Assembly (NCBI RefSeq): GCF_010993735.1
Contig: NZ_WQNI01000003.1
Location: forward strand, 248,001 to 312,000
Reading direction: 5' to 3'
DNA: 64,000 nucleotides
Origin: Chelativorans alearensis
GTDB lineage: Bacteria > Pseudomonadota > Alphaproteobacteria > Rhizobiales > Rhizobiaceae
Part shown: one piece after another, positions 8,883 through 18,178 of the stretch
How positions within the stretch are numbered: position 1 is the first letter of the stretch
Layout of the letters: each line of letters begins with the position of its first letter
Notes under the pieces: generated by a model
The model's database searches: none
What the model saw: only the letters and a program-made list of their open reading frames with translations
Told to the model about the DNA's origin: nothing
Made by a program: the position numbers and the translations under genes

Positions 8883-10409
8883 CTAGGCGGGCTCTATTGC
8901 AGCTCCCGCGCGGTGGCTTGATCTGCGATCATGCCTCTCTCGGTGGTGCTTGAGTATGGCGTCGGCAATATCGCCAGTACGCCTCCTAAGGAGGAAATAC
9001 CCATTCACCACATGAAACGCCCCAATCGTCATCATGCCCACTGCGTAGAGTCTACTCTGCGGCCGGCCATATGTATCGAGGACCCGGCTGGTGTTGCGGT
9101 CAACATCGATGCCGCTGAAGGCGTGCATGCGCGCGTCCCCGGATTTCCCGAGCCCGTCAAGGATCGATCCGGCCATCGGATGAACCCCACTTGCCTCGGA
9201 TGCCTCTGAGATTGCGGAGAACATCCTGTCGAACCGATAAGACTGATTGTCCGTCGTTGTAGCCACGAAATGCTCGTGTGAATCCTTTGTGACCGATTGC
9301 AGTCCCCGAACGACGTTCAATCGCCCTGAATCGGCAAGCTCAAGCATATCGATGGCCCGTTGCTTGGACATTGGGCAGCACAAGCTATTGAAAATATGTC
9401 GAAACTCAGCGGCAGCGGCTTTGTCTGCAGGGTTGAGCAGATACCATGCGTCCTGAAGGGGCGACAGCATTTTGATCGCGATGGCATAAGCGATCTGCCC
9501 GTCCTCGTTGTTCGAGTGCCGCCGTAGGCGGTCCAGACCGTAGCGTGTCGGGAATAGCTCATCGACGAGAGCTTGTCTGGATGCGCCGGCATGATCCAGT
9601 TCCCTGAATATGAGGTCCACGACGTCCTGCAATGATATTGTCGCCCGGTCAGCGGCTAAGCGTTCGATGTTTGCTACCGTGAAATGTTGAAGTTCGTACT
9701 TCAATGGAGACGGTCGTACTGCGGGTAGGAGACCACGCCGTGAGAGCAGTGTGATACGCCCGCGGTGCCCGTCGGCCTTCAATGCCATCGTAAGATCGAT
9801 TGCAGTCAGTCCGCAGCCCAGAATCCCTATATCTTCGTCGGGGTCGATCCCTTTCAGCGATTGCGCAAGCGGATAAGGTTCGGCGCAGAACTTCGCCTGT
9901 CCAATTAGACGGTAGGGGTCGAATTTCTCGCCACGCCACATGGCCAGAACGACATGGTCGAAGGAGTGGGAGGATGTCTTCGTTTCTATACGAACGCTAT
10001 TGTCGGCGACTCTAACTGTGGTGACCTGTTCGGAAACGAACGCAAAGGCAGACAAACGCGAAACCGCCTGGCGCGCTGAGTCCTCGAAATATTTGCCAAC
10101 TAGCCCGCGCGGCGCAAAATTGCAGCCCGCGAACTTTGCATTGGGGCTCGCCTCGAACCACGCGTCGATGTGCGCCGGCTCCCAGTGACGCACAGACATA
10201 TCGGTCGTATAGGCATTGGTTACTGCCTCAGGCCGGTCGGGGGCGAAGTTCTGGCCGCACCAGGGATGTGGCGATGGATCGAAAACGGTGACGTCCAGCC
10301 TCACGTCAGAGTCCACGGCATCACGTGAGTGGATAAGGCTTTCTAGCAAGGCGACGGCCGTTGGTCCGCCTCCAATAACTGCAATCGACAGCGCAGCAGC
10401 ATCGTGCAT
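8883..10409 (-). CDS. FAD/NAD(P)-binding protein
   Basis: The 508-residue protein has two Rossmann fingerprints, GGGPTA near residues 14-19 and GILGCGLTAIDLTMAL near residue 195, typical of the FAD-NAD(P)-binding family (PF13454 type) of flavin-dependent oxidoreductases and N-hydroxylase-like proteins. The substrate is unknown. There is no signal peptide. A truncated copy lies at 897-1304, and both copies share a dyad element in the promoter. It stands alone: its right neighbour is the transfer operon on the other strand, its left neighbour a decayed gene. The ATG at 10409 is supported by the alignment of both copies. Confidence 0.75.
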   Translation of the reverse strand: MHDAAALSIAVIGGGPTAVALLESLIHSRDAVDSDVRLDVTVFDPSPHPWCGQNFAPDRPEAVTNAYTTDMSVRHWEPAHIDAWFEASPNAKFAGCNFAPRGLVGKYFEDSARQAVSRLSAFAFVSEQVTTVRVADNSVRIETKTSSHSFDHVVLAMWRGEKFDPYRLIGQAKFCAEPYPLAQSLKGIDPDEDIGILGCGLTAIDLTMALKADGHRGRITLLSRRGLLPAVRPSPLKYELQHFTVANIERLAADRATISLQDVVDLIFRELDHAGASRQALVDELFPTRYGLDRLRRHSNNEDGQIAYAIAIKMLSPLQDAWYLLNPADKAAAAEFRHIFNSLCCPMSKQRAIDMLELADSGRLNVVRGLQSVTKDSHEHFVATTTDNQSYRFDRMFSAISEASEASGVHPMAGSILDGLGKSGDARMHAFSGIDVDRNTSRVLDTYGRPQSRLYAVGMMTIGAFHVVNGYFLLRRRTGDIADAILKHHRERHDRRSSHRAGAAIEPA

Positions 10410-10550
10410 CGATGACCCCTCGGTTGGACAACCTCCCGATGGTCAAGCCGTACTCGCGCTATGTCTCCCTATTCCCAACAACCGATCTCCCCAGACCGGC
10501 TGAGCCACCCAACGTTCAAAGCGACAGCCGCTCAAACACCGGATAGTTCG
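10068..10550. repeat. Duplicated segment, copy B (intact FAD-gene head plus promoter)
   Basis: This is the partner of 972-1447 in direct orientation, about 9.1 kb away. It comprises the first 114 codons of the intact FAD-protein gene and about 140 bases upstream. Direct repeats of this size could recombine and delete the whole sugar locus between them. Confidence 0.8.
10479..10502. promoter_or_regulatory. Dyad element upstream of the intact FAD-protein gene
   Basis: CAACCGATCT-CCCC-AGACCGGCTG is an inverted repeat with two mismatches, placed 70 bases before the ATG at 10409. It is the counterpart of the perfect dyad at 1376-1399. The right arm and loop are identical in both copies. Confidence 0.5.
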
Positions 10551-10906
10551 ATTGCGTCAGGTTGGCACAAGCCGGCAGTGCGGTATTTCAGGATGCTGCT
10601 TCCTTTGTTAGGAAGTTGTGCAAGCAACAGCTAATTCCAAAAAGCTATAGTATTATTGACACGGCCCGCCGGGGAATCAATTGATCGGTCTGTCGGCGTG
10701 TCGCAAGCCACCACTTCGCTCCACCGAACTTCTTCGCCGTTTTTGCCGAGGCTCACTCCCACTTCTTCTGCGTGCTCCAGTTGTCTTCTAAATTTCAGAC
10801 AACAAGGGGTCGTCATCGTAGCGCATCGTACGTAACGGCCATAAGCGTTTCCAACGTTTCGCGCGATGCTTGTTTTCGTTTGTCTTGACCAACGGAAACA
10901 ACGCCC
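10551..10906. other. Intergenic region before the transfer operon
   Basis: This 356-base gap separates the FAD gene from traG. It presumably contains the transfer-operon promoter. A 61-codon frame on the minus strand (10631-10816) has no ribosome site and resembles nothing I recognise, so I do not call it. I see no clear origin of transfer. Confidence 0.4.
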
Positions 10907-12937
10907 ATGACCCCGACCAAACTCCTGATCGGCCAGATCGCTGTTGTGTTCGCTATCGTCGTCCTCGGCGTATGGGCGGCGACGCAGTGGTGCGCGGATA
11001 TGTTGGGGTACCAGGCGCAACTCGGTGCGCCCTGGTTCGTGCTGTTCGGCTGGCCGGTCTATGACCCGTGGAAGCTATTCGAGTGGTGGTACTTCTATGA
11101 GGCTTATGCGCCGGAGGTGTTCAAGAAGGCTGGCATGCTGGCCGCCGCCAGCAGCATCATGGGTTGCGCTGCAGCGATCACCGGTTCGCTGTGGCGGGCG
11201 CGGCAAAGCGGGCCGGTCACCACCTATGGCTCCTCGCGTTGGGCCACGCCGCGCGAGATCCGCAGGGCCGGGCTGTTCCGCCCGGCGGGGGTGTTCCTCG
11301 GCAGGGTCGGCGACGACTATCTCCGCCATGACGGGCCGGAGCACGTAATGGCCTTCGCGCCGACCCGCAGCGGCAAGGGCGTGGGGCTCGTGGTGCCAAC
11401 GCTGCTGTCCTGGACCGGCTCGGCGGTGATCCACGACATCAAGGGCGAGAACTGGCAGCTCACCGCCGGCTGGCGTTCGAAGTTCTCGCACTGCCTGCTT
11501 TTCAATCCCACAGATCCGAGATCTGCCCGCTACAATCCTCTTTTGGAAGTCCGCAAAGGCCCAGCCGAGGTGCGCGACGTTCAGAACATCGCCGACATCC
11601 TGGTCGATCCGGAGGGCGCGCTGGAGCGGCGGAACCACTGGGAGAAAACCAGTCACGCGCTGCTCGTGGGTGCCATCCTGCACGTGCTCTACGCGGAGGA
11701 GGAGAAGACCCTTTCCCGCGTGGCCAGCTTCCTGTCCGACCCGCAGCGCACGTTCGCTCACACGCTGCAACGGATGATGGCGACCAATCATCTCGGAACA
11801 AACGAAAGCCCTAAGTCCCATCCAGTGGTCGCATCGGCCGCGCGCGAGGTGCTGAACAAGTCCGAAAACGAGCGCTCAGGCGTGCTCTCCACTGCCATGT
11901 CATTTCTGGGGATTTACCGCGACCCGACGGTGGCGGCGACCACATCGGCCTGCGACTGGAGGATCGCCGACCTGATGGAGGCCGAACATCCCGTCTCACT
12001 CTATCTGGTCATTCCCCCTTCCGACATTTCCCGAACCAAGCCGCTGGTACGGCTGCTGCTGAACCAGATCGGCCGCAGGTTGACCGAGCGGCTGGAGGGC
12101 GACCCTAAGAAGACCCACAAGTACCAGCTGCTGATGATGTTGGATGAGTTCCCGGCGCTGGGGCGACTTGATTTCTTCGAGACTGCGCTCGCCTTCATGG
12201 CCGGATATGGCATCCGGGCCTATCTGATCGCCCAATCCCTGAACCAGATTTCCAAGGCATATGGCGAGAACAATGCCATCCTCGATAATTGCCACGTGCG
12301 AATTGCTTTTTCGTCGAACGATGAGCGCACGGCCAAACGCATTTCCGACGCTCTGGGCACAGCCACAGAGCTTCGCGCCCAACGCAACTATGCCGGTCAC
12401 CGGCTGGCGCCTTGGCTGTCGCACGTGATGGTCAGTCGACAGGAAACCGCCCGGCCGCTGCTCACGCCCGGCGAGGTCATGCAACTGCCGCCTGTAGACG
12501 AGCTAGTGTTGGTCTCCGGTCTTGCGCCGATCCGGGCGAAGAAGCTGCGCTATTACGAAGATCACAACTTCACGCGACGCATTCTTTCGCTTTCCGAGGA
12601 GGTTTTCGACGACAAGCCCACAGCGCGGCCCGATGATTGGCGTGGACAGGTGCGCGACACCGACACCCGCCTGATGCCGCCCGATGAGGACAGCCACAGG
12701 CACGGTGTAGTCGCCGAGGAGGAAGGGGGGCACCAGAAGGAGCGCCATCCTGGCCTGCCGGAGGAAGAGGTCGGGAAAACGGCAGCGCCGGAACAGGCTG
12801 ACTTGGCCGGGCTCATCAGTGAGGATTCCGACAAGGCTCCCGACAAGCGCGCCCTAGAGCGACTGTCAAAGCCGGGGCGCATATATAGCGTCAACGAGGC
12901 AATGGGTCGGGACAAGGATCTCCTCGAAGGATTCTGA
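10907..12937 (+). CDS. traG: Type IV coupling protein TraG/VirD4
   Basis: The 676-residue protein has two N-terminal membrane segments (about residues 7-27 and 75-95), then the soluble ATPase of the VirD4/TraG family. Walker A is APTRSGKGVG (residues 151-160), and the Walker B-like LLMMLDEFPALGR is near residue 408. It would link a relaxosome to the mating channel at the inner membrane and pump the DNA. It opens a run of eleven co-directional genes (traG, RHH gene, trbBCDEJLFGI), the order seen in rhizobial integrative conjugative elements. The charged C-terminal 80 residues are variable in the family. Confidence 0.93.
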   Translation: MTPTKLLIGQIAVVFAIVVLGVWAATQWCADMLGYQAQLGAPWFVLFGWPVYDPWKLFEWWYFYEAYAPEVFKKAGMLAAASSIMGCAAAITGSLWRARQSGPVTTYGSSRWATPREIRRAGLFRPAGVFLGRVGDDYLRHDGPEHVMAFAPTRSGKGVGLVVPTLLSWTGSAVIHDIKGENWQLTAGWRSKFSHCLLFNPTDPRSARYNPLLEVRKGPAEVRDVQNIADILVDPEGALERRNHWEKTSHALLVGAILHVLYAEEEKTLSRVASFLSDPQRTFAHTLQRMMATNHLGTNESPKSHPVVASAAREVLNKSENERSGVLSTAMSFLGIYRDPTVAATTSACDWRIADLMEAEHPVSLYLVIPPSDISRTKPLVRLLLNQIGRRLTERLEGDPKKTHKYQLLMMLDEFPALGRLDFFETALAFMAGYGIRAYLIAQSLNQISKAYGENNAILDNCHVRIAFSSNDERTAKRISDALGTATELRAQRNYAGHRLAPWLSHVMVSRQETARPLLTPGEVMQLPPVDELVLVSGLAPIRAKKLRYYEDHNFTRRILSLSEEVFDDKPTARPDDWRGQVRDTDTRLMPPDEDSHRHGVVAEEEGGHQKERHPGLPEEEVGKTAAPEQADLAGLISEDSDKAPDKRALERLSKPGRIYSVNEAMGRDKDLLEGF

Positions 12938-13053
12938 TCCCGCGCGACCATCCGTATGTGAGCGCATTCCGTCGTACATAAAGGCTGTAAGAGATTCCGG
13001 CGCTTCCGGCGATCCTTGTCCTGACTTCCACATGATCGTCAGGGCAAGAATTC

Positions 13054-13467
13054 ATGAAGCCGCGACACACTGTTTCCATCGACGACGAGACGAGCGCCGA
13101 ACTCAATGCGCTGGCGGCCAAGCCTGGCGTCTCCAAAACCGCCATCATGCGCGACGCCATCCGTCACTATATCCGCTATCGCGGGGCCCATGCGCTCGAT
13201 GAGTCGTTGAGAATCCGTCTCGACCGGCTCTCGGATGGAAACAATCTCATCCGCCGTGATGTCGATATCCTGATCGAGAGTCTCGCCTCTTTCGTCCGGC
13301 TCTACCTCACCTTTAACGCGCACACGCCGATCCCGGACAAAGCCACGCAAGCGGTCGCGCATGCGCGCTACGAGAAATTCGTCGAACAGGTGGGGCGCCA
13401 GGTCGCGGGCCGCAAGCGTTCGCTCGGCACCAAGGGCGAAGGAGAGACAGATGAACAGCGTATCTGA
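13054..13467 (+). CDS. CopG/ribbon-helix-helix protein between traG and trbB
   Basis: This 137-residue protein opens with a ribbon-helix-helix domain (HTVSIDDETSAELNALA, residues 5-21, then SKTAIMRDAIRHYI). The C-terminal helical part is of unknown role. Such a gene lies at this exact place in Trb-type transfer operons of alphaproteobacterial elements. It probably binds DNA, either to regulate the operon or at the transfer origin. Its end overlaps the start of trbB by 17 bases, so the two are translated together. Confidence 0.8.
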   Translation: MKPRHTVSIDDETSAELNALAAKPGVSKTAIMRDAIRHYIRYRGAHALDESLRIRLDRLSDGNNLIRRDVDILIESLASFVRLYLTFNAHTPIPDKATQAVAHARYEKFVEQVGRQVAGRKRSLGTKGEGETDEQRI

Positions 13468-14431
13468 GGAGCGACGCCGCGCCATGCTGCGCACCGCCAT
13501 GGGATCGGCAATCGCCGAGGCTCTTTCCGATGCCGCCGTCATCGAGGTGATGGTCAACCCGGACGGCAGGCTCTGGATCGATCGCTTGGGCGAGGGGCGG
13601 GACGACACAGGTCTGCGCATCCGCCCCACGGAGGCCGAGCGGATTGTCCGCCTTGTGGCTTCCCATGTGCGCGTCGAGGTGCATGCAAACAATCCCATCG
13701 TCAGCGCCGAACTGCCCGTCGGCCCGGAAGGCTTGGGCGGCGAGCGTTTCGAGGGCGTGCTGCCGCCGGTGGCGACGGCGCCATGCTTTTCCATCCGCAA
13801 GCCGGCCACGAAAATCTACACCCTCGACGATTATGTCCGCGACCGGATCATGGCGCCGACACAGGCCGACGCTCTCCGCAACGCCGTACGCGAGCGCCGC
13901 AACATCCTCGTGGCGGGCGGCACGTCCTCGGGCAAGACAACGCTCGCCAACGCACTCCTGGCCGATATCGCAGACTGCGACGAGCGCGTGATCCTCATCG
14001 AGGACACGCGCGAACTGCAGTGTGCGGCGAAGGATTGCGTTGCACTGCGCACACGGCCGGGCGTCGTTTCTTTGGCCGATCTCGTCCGCTCTACGCTTCG
14101 TCTGCGCCCTGACCGTATCGTCGTCGGCGAGGTCCGAGGCGCCGAAGCCCTCGACATGCTCAAAGCCTGGAACACCGGCCATCCCGGCGGTATCGCCACT
14201 GTGCATGCCAACTCCGCTCGCTCGGCGCTCTATCGCATAGAGCAACTCGTGCAGGAGGGCGTCACCGTCATCCCGCGCCAGCTGATTGCCGAGGCCATCG
14301 ACCTTGTCGTTTTCATCTCCGGGCGCGGCTCCTACCGGTGCATCGAGACCATCGCCCAAATCGCCGATCTCGACAGCAACGGCGATTACACCGTCACCGC
14401 GCTTTCCCTCCCGGAACTGCAACAACTGTGA
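13451..14431 (+). CDS. trbB: Conjugal transfer ATPase TrbB (VirB11 type)
   Basis: The 326-residue protein is a hexameric traffic ATPase of the VirB11/PilT class. Walker A is AGGTSSGKTT near residues 153-162, an acidic Asp-box follows (LIEDTREL), and a Walker B-like block lies in RPDRIVVGEVRG. It acts on the cytoplasmic side of the channel, powering assembly or substrate passage. The ATG at 13451 follows GGAGAGAC and gives the usual family length. The operon continues ten bases later with trbC. Confidence 0.93.
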   Translation: MNSVSEERRRAMLRTAMGSAIAEALSDAAVIEVMVNPDGRLWIDRLGEGRDDTGLRIRPTEAERIVRLVASHVRVEVHANNPIVSAELPVGPEGLGGERFEGVLPPVATAPCFSIRKPATKIYTLDDYVRDRIMAPTQADALRNAVRERRNILVAGGTSSGKTTLANALLADIADCDERVILIEDTRELQCAAKDCVALRTRPGVVSLADLVRSTLRLRPDRIVVGEVRGAEALDMLKAWNTGHPGGIATVHANSARSALYRIEQLVQEGVTVIPRQLIAEAIDLVVFISGRGSYRCIETIAQIADLDSNGDYTVTALSLPELQQL

Positions 14432-14441
14432 AGGACATCCC

Positions 14442-14750
14442 ATGCGCAAGAAGCTTGGACTTCTGTCGGCCAACGCACTTCCGTTTCTGCTCACGGCGCC
14501 GGCCTTTGCCGCCGGTTCCGGCATGCCGTGGGAAGAACCGCTCCAGCGAATCCTGGAGTCCGTTCAAGGTCCGGTGGCCAAGATCGTCGCGGTCATCATC
14601 ATCATCGTGACAGGTCTGACGCTCGCGTTCGGCGAAACCTCGGGCGGTTTCCGCAGGCTGATCCAGATCGTGTTCGGCCTCTCCATCGCCTTCGCCGCGT
14701 CGAACTTCTTCCTCTCCTTCTTCTCCTTCGGTGGCGGGGCACTCGTTTGA
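14442..14750 (+). CDS. trbC: Conjugal transfer pilin TrbC (VirB2 type)
   Basis: This is a 102-residue protein with an N-terminal leader ending near ALPFLLTAPAFA (residues about 14-25) and two hydrophobic segments in the mature part, the plan of a VirB2/TrbC propilin. The mature pilin (in RP4 cyclised, in others linear) would form the conjugative pilus. The stop overlaps the trbD start (TGATG). Confidence 0.88.
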   Translation: MRKKLGLLSANALPFLLTAPAFAAGSGMPWEEPLQRILESVQGPVAKIVAVIIIIVTGLTLAFGETSGGFRRLIQIVFGLSIAFAASNFFLSFFSFGGGALV

Positions 14751-15019
14751 TGGACTCTCAACAGAATATTGCGGGTTTCGAGATTCCCGTCCATCGCGCG
14801 CTGACCGAGCCGATCCTGTTGGGCGGCGCGCCGCGCGCCGTCGCCATCCTTAACGGGACGCTGGCGGCGACGATCGGTCTCGGCCTCCAGCAGTGGATTG
14901 CCGGCATCGTTCTGTTCGTCGCCGGGCACACACTCAGCGTCTTCGCCGCTAGGCGTGATCCAAACTTCCCGCCTGTGTTCGCCCGCCATCTGCGTCAACG
15001 GGGATGGTGGCAATGCTGA
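14750..15019 (+). CDS. trbD: Conjugal transfer protein TrbD (VirB3 type)
   Basis: The 89-residue protein has one long hydrophobic stretch (residues about 30-65) and the VirB3/TrbD opening FEIPVHRALTEPILLGGAPR. It is a small inner-membrane channel part that works with the VirB4-type ATPase encoded next, whose start overlaps its end. Confidence 0.9.
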   Translation: MDSQQNIAGFEIPVHRALTEPILLGGAPRAVAILNGTLAATIGLGLQQWIAGIVLFVAGHTLSVFAARRDPNFPPVFARHLRQRGWWQC

Positions 15020-17457
15020 ACCTCTCCGAATACCGCAACAAGGCCGACCGGCTCGCCGACCACCTTCCCTGGGCGGCGCTGGTAGCGCCGGGTGTCGTCC
15101 TCAACAAGGACGGGAGTTTACAACGCAGCTTTCGTTTTCATGGCCCCGACCTCGAAAGCGTTACGGGAGCCGAACTCGTTAGCCTTTGCGCGCGGGCCAA
15201 CAATGCGCTGAAGCGCCTTGGCTCCGGCTGGGCGCTGTTCTTCGAGGCGGAGCGGCTTGAAGCGCAGCATTACCCGCATTCGCCGTTTCCCGACCCTGCC
15301 TCCTGGCTGGTCGATGAGGAGCGCCGGGCTGCTTTTGAAGAGGGGCGCCAGGGTCGGCATTTTGAAAGCCGCTATCACATCACTCTTCTTTATATGCCGC
15401 CTCCGGATACGCAGGCGCGCACGGAAAATGCGCTTCTTGAACGCGACCGGCAGGGTGAAGGGGGCGCTCGTGATTGGAGGCGGGAGTTTGGTCAGTTCCA
15501 AGATGAGACCGAGCGGGTGCTGGATCTATTGTCCGGCTTCCTGCCCGATATCCGCGCGCTAGATGACGCTGAGACTCTGGCCTTCCTGCACGGGGCGATC
15601 TCGACGAAACGTCATCCCGTCGCCGTGCCGGAAACGCCCATGTATCTCGACGGCGTACTGGTGGATACGCCGCTCGCCGGCGGCCTGGAACCGATGCTGG
15701 GCGATAGGCATCTTCGCACGCTCTCGGTCCTCGGATTTCCAAACGCCACCCGGCCCGGCATCCTCGATGCCCTGAACCACCAGGACTTCCCCTATCGCTG
15801 GGTCACGCGCTTCATTCCTCTCGACAAGACAGCGGCGACCAAAGTACTCACCCGCCTGCGACGGCAATGGTTCGCCAAACGCAAGTCGATCACCACCATC
15901 CTGCGCGAAGTGCTGACCAACGAGGCGGCATTGCTCGTGGACAGCGATGCCGACAACAAGGCGCTGGATGCCGATGCCGCACTTCAGGCGCTCGGCGGCG
16001 ACCATGTCGGTTTCGGCTACCTGACGACGACCGTCACCGTTTGGGACGAAGACCACCAAACGGCCGAGGACAAAGCCCGCGCGGTCGAGCGGATTGTCAA
16101 CGACCTCGGTTTCACCTGTATCCGCGAGAGCGCCAACGCCGTCGAAGCCTGGCTCGGCAGTCTGCCGGGGCATGTCTACGCAAATGTGCGCCAGCCGCTC
16201 GTCCATACCCTGAACCTTGCCCATCTGATGCCGCTCTCGGCAGTCTGGGCCGGTCCGCCGAGCAATGCCCATCTCAACGGTCCGCCGCTCCTTTATGCGC
16301 AGACGTCGGGCTCGACGCCTTTCCGGCTCTCCACCCATGATGGCGACGTCGGCCATATGCTGATCGTTGGTCCAACCGGCGCAGGCAAGTCGGTGCTGCT
16401 GTCTTTGATCGCGCTCCAGTTCCGGCGCTACGCTGGCTCTCAGGTCTATATCTTCGACAAGGGCAACTCGGCACGCGGTGCGGTACTGGCCATGGGCGGT
16501 GAGCATCACGCACTCGGCGCCGACGGATCGCTGGCCTTCCAGCCGCTGCGCGGCATCAACAGTCCCGCCGCGCGAAGTTGGGCTGCTGAATGGATCGGCG
16601 CACTGCTCGCTCACGAGAAGGTTGCCGTCACGCCGGAGGTGAAGGAAGCCGTCTGGTCGGCTCTGACAAACCTCGCCACCGCGCCGGCCGAGGAACGCAC
16701 GCTGACAGGTTTGTCGGTGCTGCTGCAGTCCAATCCGCTGAAGTCAGCCCTTCAGCCCTACACGCTCGACGGCCCTTTCGGCCGCCTGCTCGATGCGGCT
16801 GACGACCGGCTGGCGCTTTCGGGCGTCCAGTGCTTTGAGACCGAGGAGTTGATGCACGAAAGCGGCGTCGTCCTGCCGGTGCTCACCTATCTCTTCCACC
16901 GGCTTGAGGAACGCTTCGATGGGCGGCCGACTCTGCTTATCCTCGATGAAGCCTGGGTCTACCTCGACAATCCACTTTTCGCCGCCCGCATCCGCGAATG
17001 GCTAAAGGTTCTGCGCAAGCGGAACGTCGCGGTGATCTTTGCCACGCAGTCACTGGCGGACGTGGCCGATAGTTCGATTGCACCGGCCATCATCGAGAGC
17101 TGCCCGCAGCGCATTTTCCTGCCCAACGACAGGGCCATTGAGCCGCAGGCGCGCTCGGCATATGAGCGCTTCGGCCTCAATGAGCGGCAGATCGAGCTGA
17201 TCGCCCACGCCACGCCCAAGCGTCACTATTATCTCCAGTCTCGCCGTGGCAATCGGCTGTTCGAGTTGGGCCTCGGGCCAGTCGCCCTGGCGCTTTGTGG
17301 CGCCTCTGACCCTGTTTCGCAAACCCTCATCGACACCATCCTTGCCAAGCACGGGCAGCACGATTTTGCCACCCGGTTCCTTGCTGCGCGCGGCCTCGAT
17401 TGGGCCGCCGACCTCATCAGTCAGTTTCCCGACATACAAAAGGAGCAAACCTCATGA
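15013..17457 (+). CDS. trbE: Conjugal transfer ATPase TrbE (VirB4 type)
   Basis: The 814-residue protein is the large VirB4-class ATPase. Walker A is VGPTGAGKSV near residue 451, and Walker B is LLILDEAWVYL near residue 641. It energises pilus assembly and substrate transfer. Two in-frame starts exist: 15004 (MVAMLNL) and 15013 (MLNLSEYRNKADRL). I prefer 15013 because GGGGATGG stands upstream and family members begin close to the NLxEYR block. Both overlap trbD. The stop overlaps the trbJ start. Confidence 0.93.
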   Translation: MLNLSEYRNKADRLADHLPWAALVAPGVVLNKDGSLQRSFRFHGPDLESVTGAELVSLCARANNALKRLGSGWALFFEAERLEAQHYPHSPFPDPASWLVDEERRAAFEEGRQGRHFESRYHITLLYMPPPDTQARTENALLERDRQGEGGARDWRREFGQFQDETERVLDLLSGFLPDIRALDDAETLAFLHGAISTKRHPVAVPETPMYLDGVLVDTPLAGGLEPMLGDRHLRTLSVLGFPNATRPGILDALNHQDFPYRWVTRFIPLDKTAATKVLTRLRRQWFAKRKSITTILREVLTNEAALLVDSDADNKALDADAALQALGGDHVGFGYLTTTVTVWDEDHQTAEDKARAVERIVNDLGFTCIRESANAVEAWLGSLPGHVYANVRQPLVHTLNLAHLMPLSAVWAGPPSNAHLNGPPLLYAQTSGSTPFRLSTHDGDVGHMLIVGPTGAGKSVLLSLIALQFRRYAGSQVYIFDKGNSARGAVLAMGGEHHALGADGSLAFQPLRGINSPAARSWAAEWIGALLAHEKVAVTPEVKEAVWSALTNLATAPAEERTLTGLSVLLQSNPLKSALQPYTLDGPFGRLLDAADDRLALSGVQCFETEELMHESGVVLPVLTYLFHRLEERFDGRPTLLILDEAWVYLDNPLFAARIREWLKVLRKRNVAVIFATQSLADVADSSIAPAIIESCPQRIFLPNDRAIEPQARSAYERFGLNERQIELIAHATPKRHYYLQSRRGNRLFELGLGPVALALCGASDPVSQTLIDTILAKHGQHDFATRFLAARGLDWAADLISQFPDIQKEQTS

Positions 17458-18161
17458 AACGCGTAATCCTCCCGACATTCGTCACCCTTCTAGTCGCTAT
17501 GCCGCAGGCAGGTAACGCCGCCTGGCCGGTATTCGACGCCTCCAACTACGCGCAGAGCGTCATTCAGGCGGCCCGCGCGCTGGAGCAGATCGATAACCAG
17601 ATCCAGTCTCTTCAGAACCAGGCGACCATGTTGCAGAACATGGCGAAGAACCTTCAGCGATTGGATTTCTCTTCGCTCGGACAACTCCAGGGGGCGCTCA
17701 ACCGCATTGATGGCCTGATGATCCAGGCGGAGGGCTTGAGCTTCAACCTGACGCAATTCGAAGATCAGTGGCGTCAACAATATCCCGCCTCATACGAAGC
17801 CGCCGTGAGCACGAATGACATGGCGGCCGCCGCGCGCGACCGCTGGCAGAGCGCCATGAACGCCTTTCGCCAGACCATGCGGGTGCAGGCGCAGATCGTC
17901 GAGAATGTGCGCGCCGATGAAGGGCTCATCACCGATCTCGTGAACCAGAGTCAGAGCGCAGCCGGTGCGCTGCAGGCGCAACAGGCCGCAAGCCAACTCA
18001 TCGCGCTAACCGCCAAGCAACAGATGCAGATCCAGACGCTGATGGCAGCGCATTACCGCGCTGAAGCCGAAGAGATGGCACGCAATGCGCAGACAGAGGA
18101 GGCCGCGCGCGAGACGACCCAGCGCTTTCTGGGCTCCGGCACGGCGTATTCGGGGGACTGA
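17454..18161 (+). CDS. trbJ: Conjugal transfer protein TrbJ (VirB5 type)
   Basis: This 235-residue exported protein has a signal peptide of about 22 residues (cleavage near GNAAW) followed by long helices rich in Gln and Ala (EQIDNQIQSLQNQATML), the plan of TrbJ/VirB5 proteins that sit at the pilus tip or periplasm. Its start overlaps the trbE stop (ATGA). In IncP plasmids trbK, the entry-exclusion lipoprotein, follows here; this operon has only 17 bases before trbL, so trbK is absent. Confidence 0.9.
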   Translation: MKRVILPTFVTLLVAMPQAGNAAWPVFDASNYAQSVIQAARALEQIDNQIQSLQNQATMLQNMAKNLQRLDFSSLGQLQGALNRIDGLMIQAEGLSFNLTQFEDQWRQQYPASYEAAVSTNDMAAAARDRWQSAMNAFRQTMRVQAQIVENVRADEGLITDLVNQSQSAAGALQAQQAASQLIALTAKQQMQIQTLMAAHYRAEAEEMARNAQTEEAARETTQRFLGSGTAYSGD

Positions 18162-18178
18162 CGATCCGGGAGAAGGCG

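Noticed and set aside
10631-10816. 61-codon minus-strand frame before traG
   Set aside because: No ribosome site, no recognised family, and it lies in what should be the transfer promoter region.
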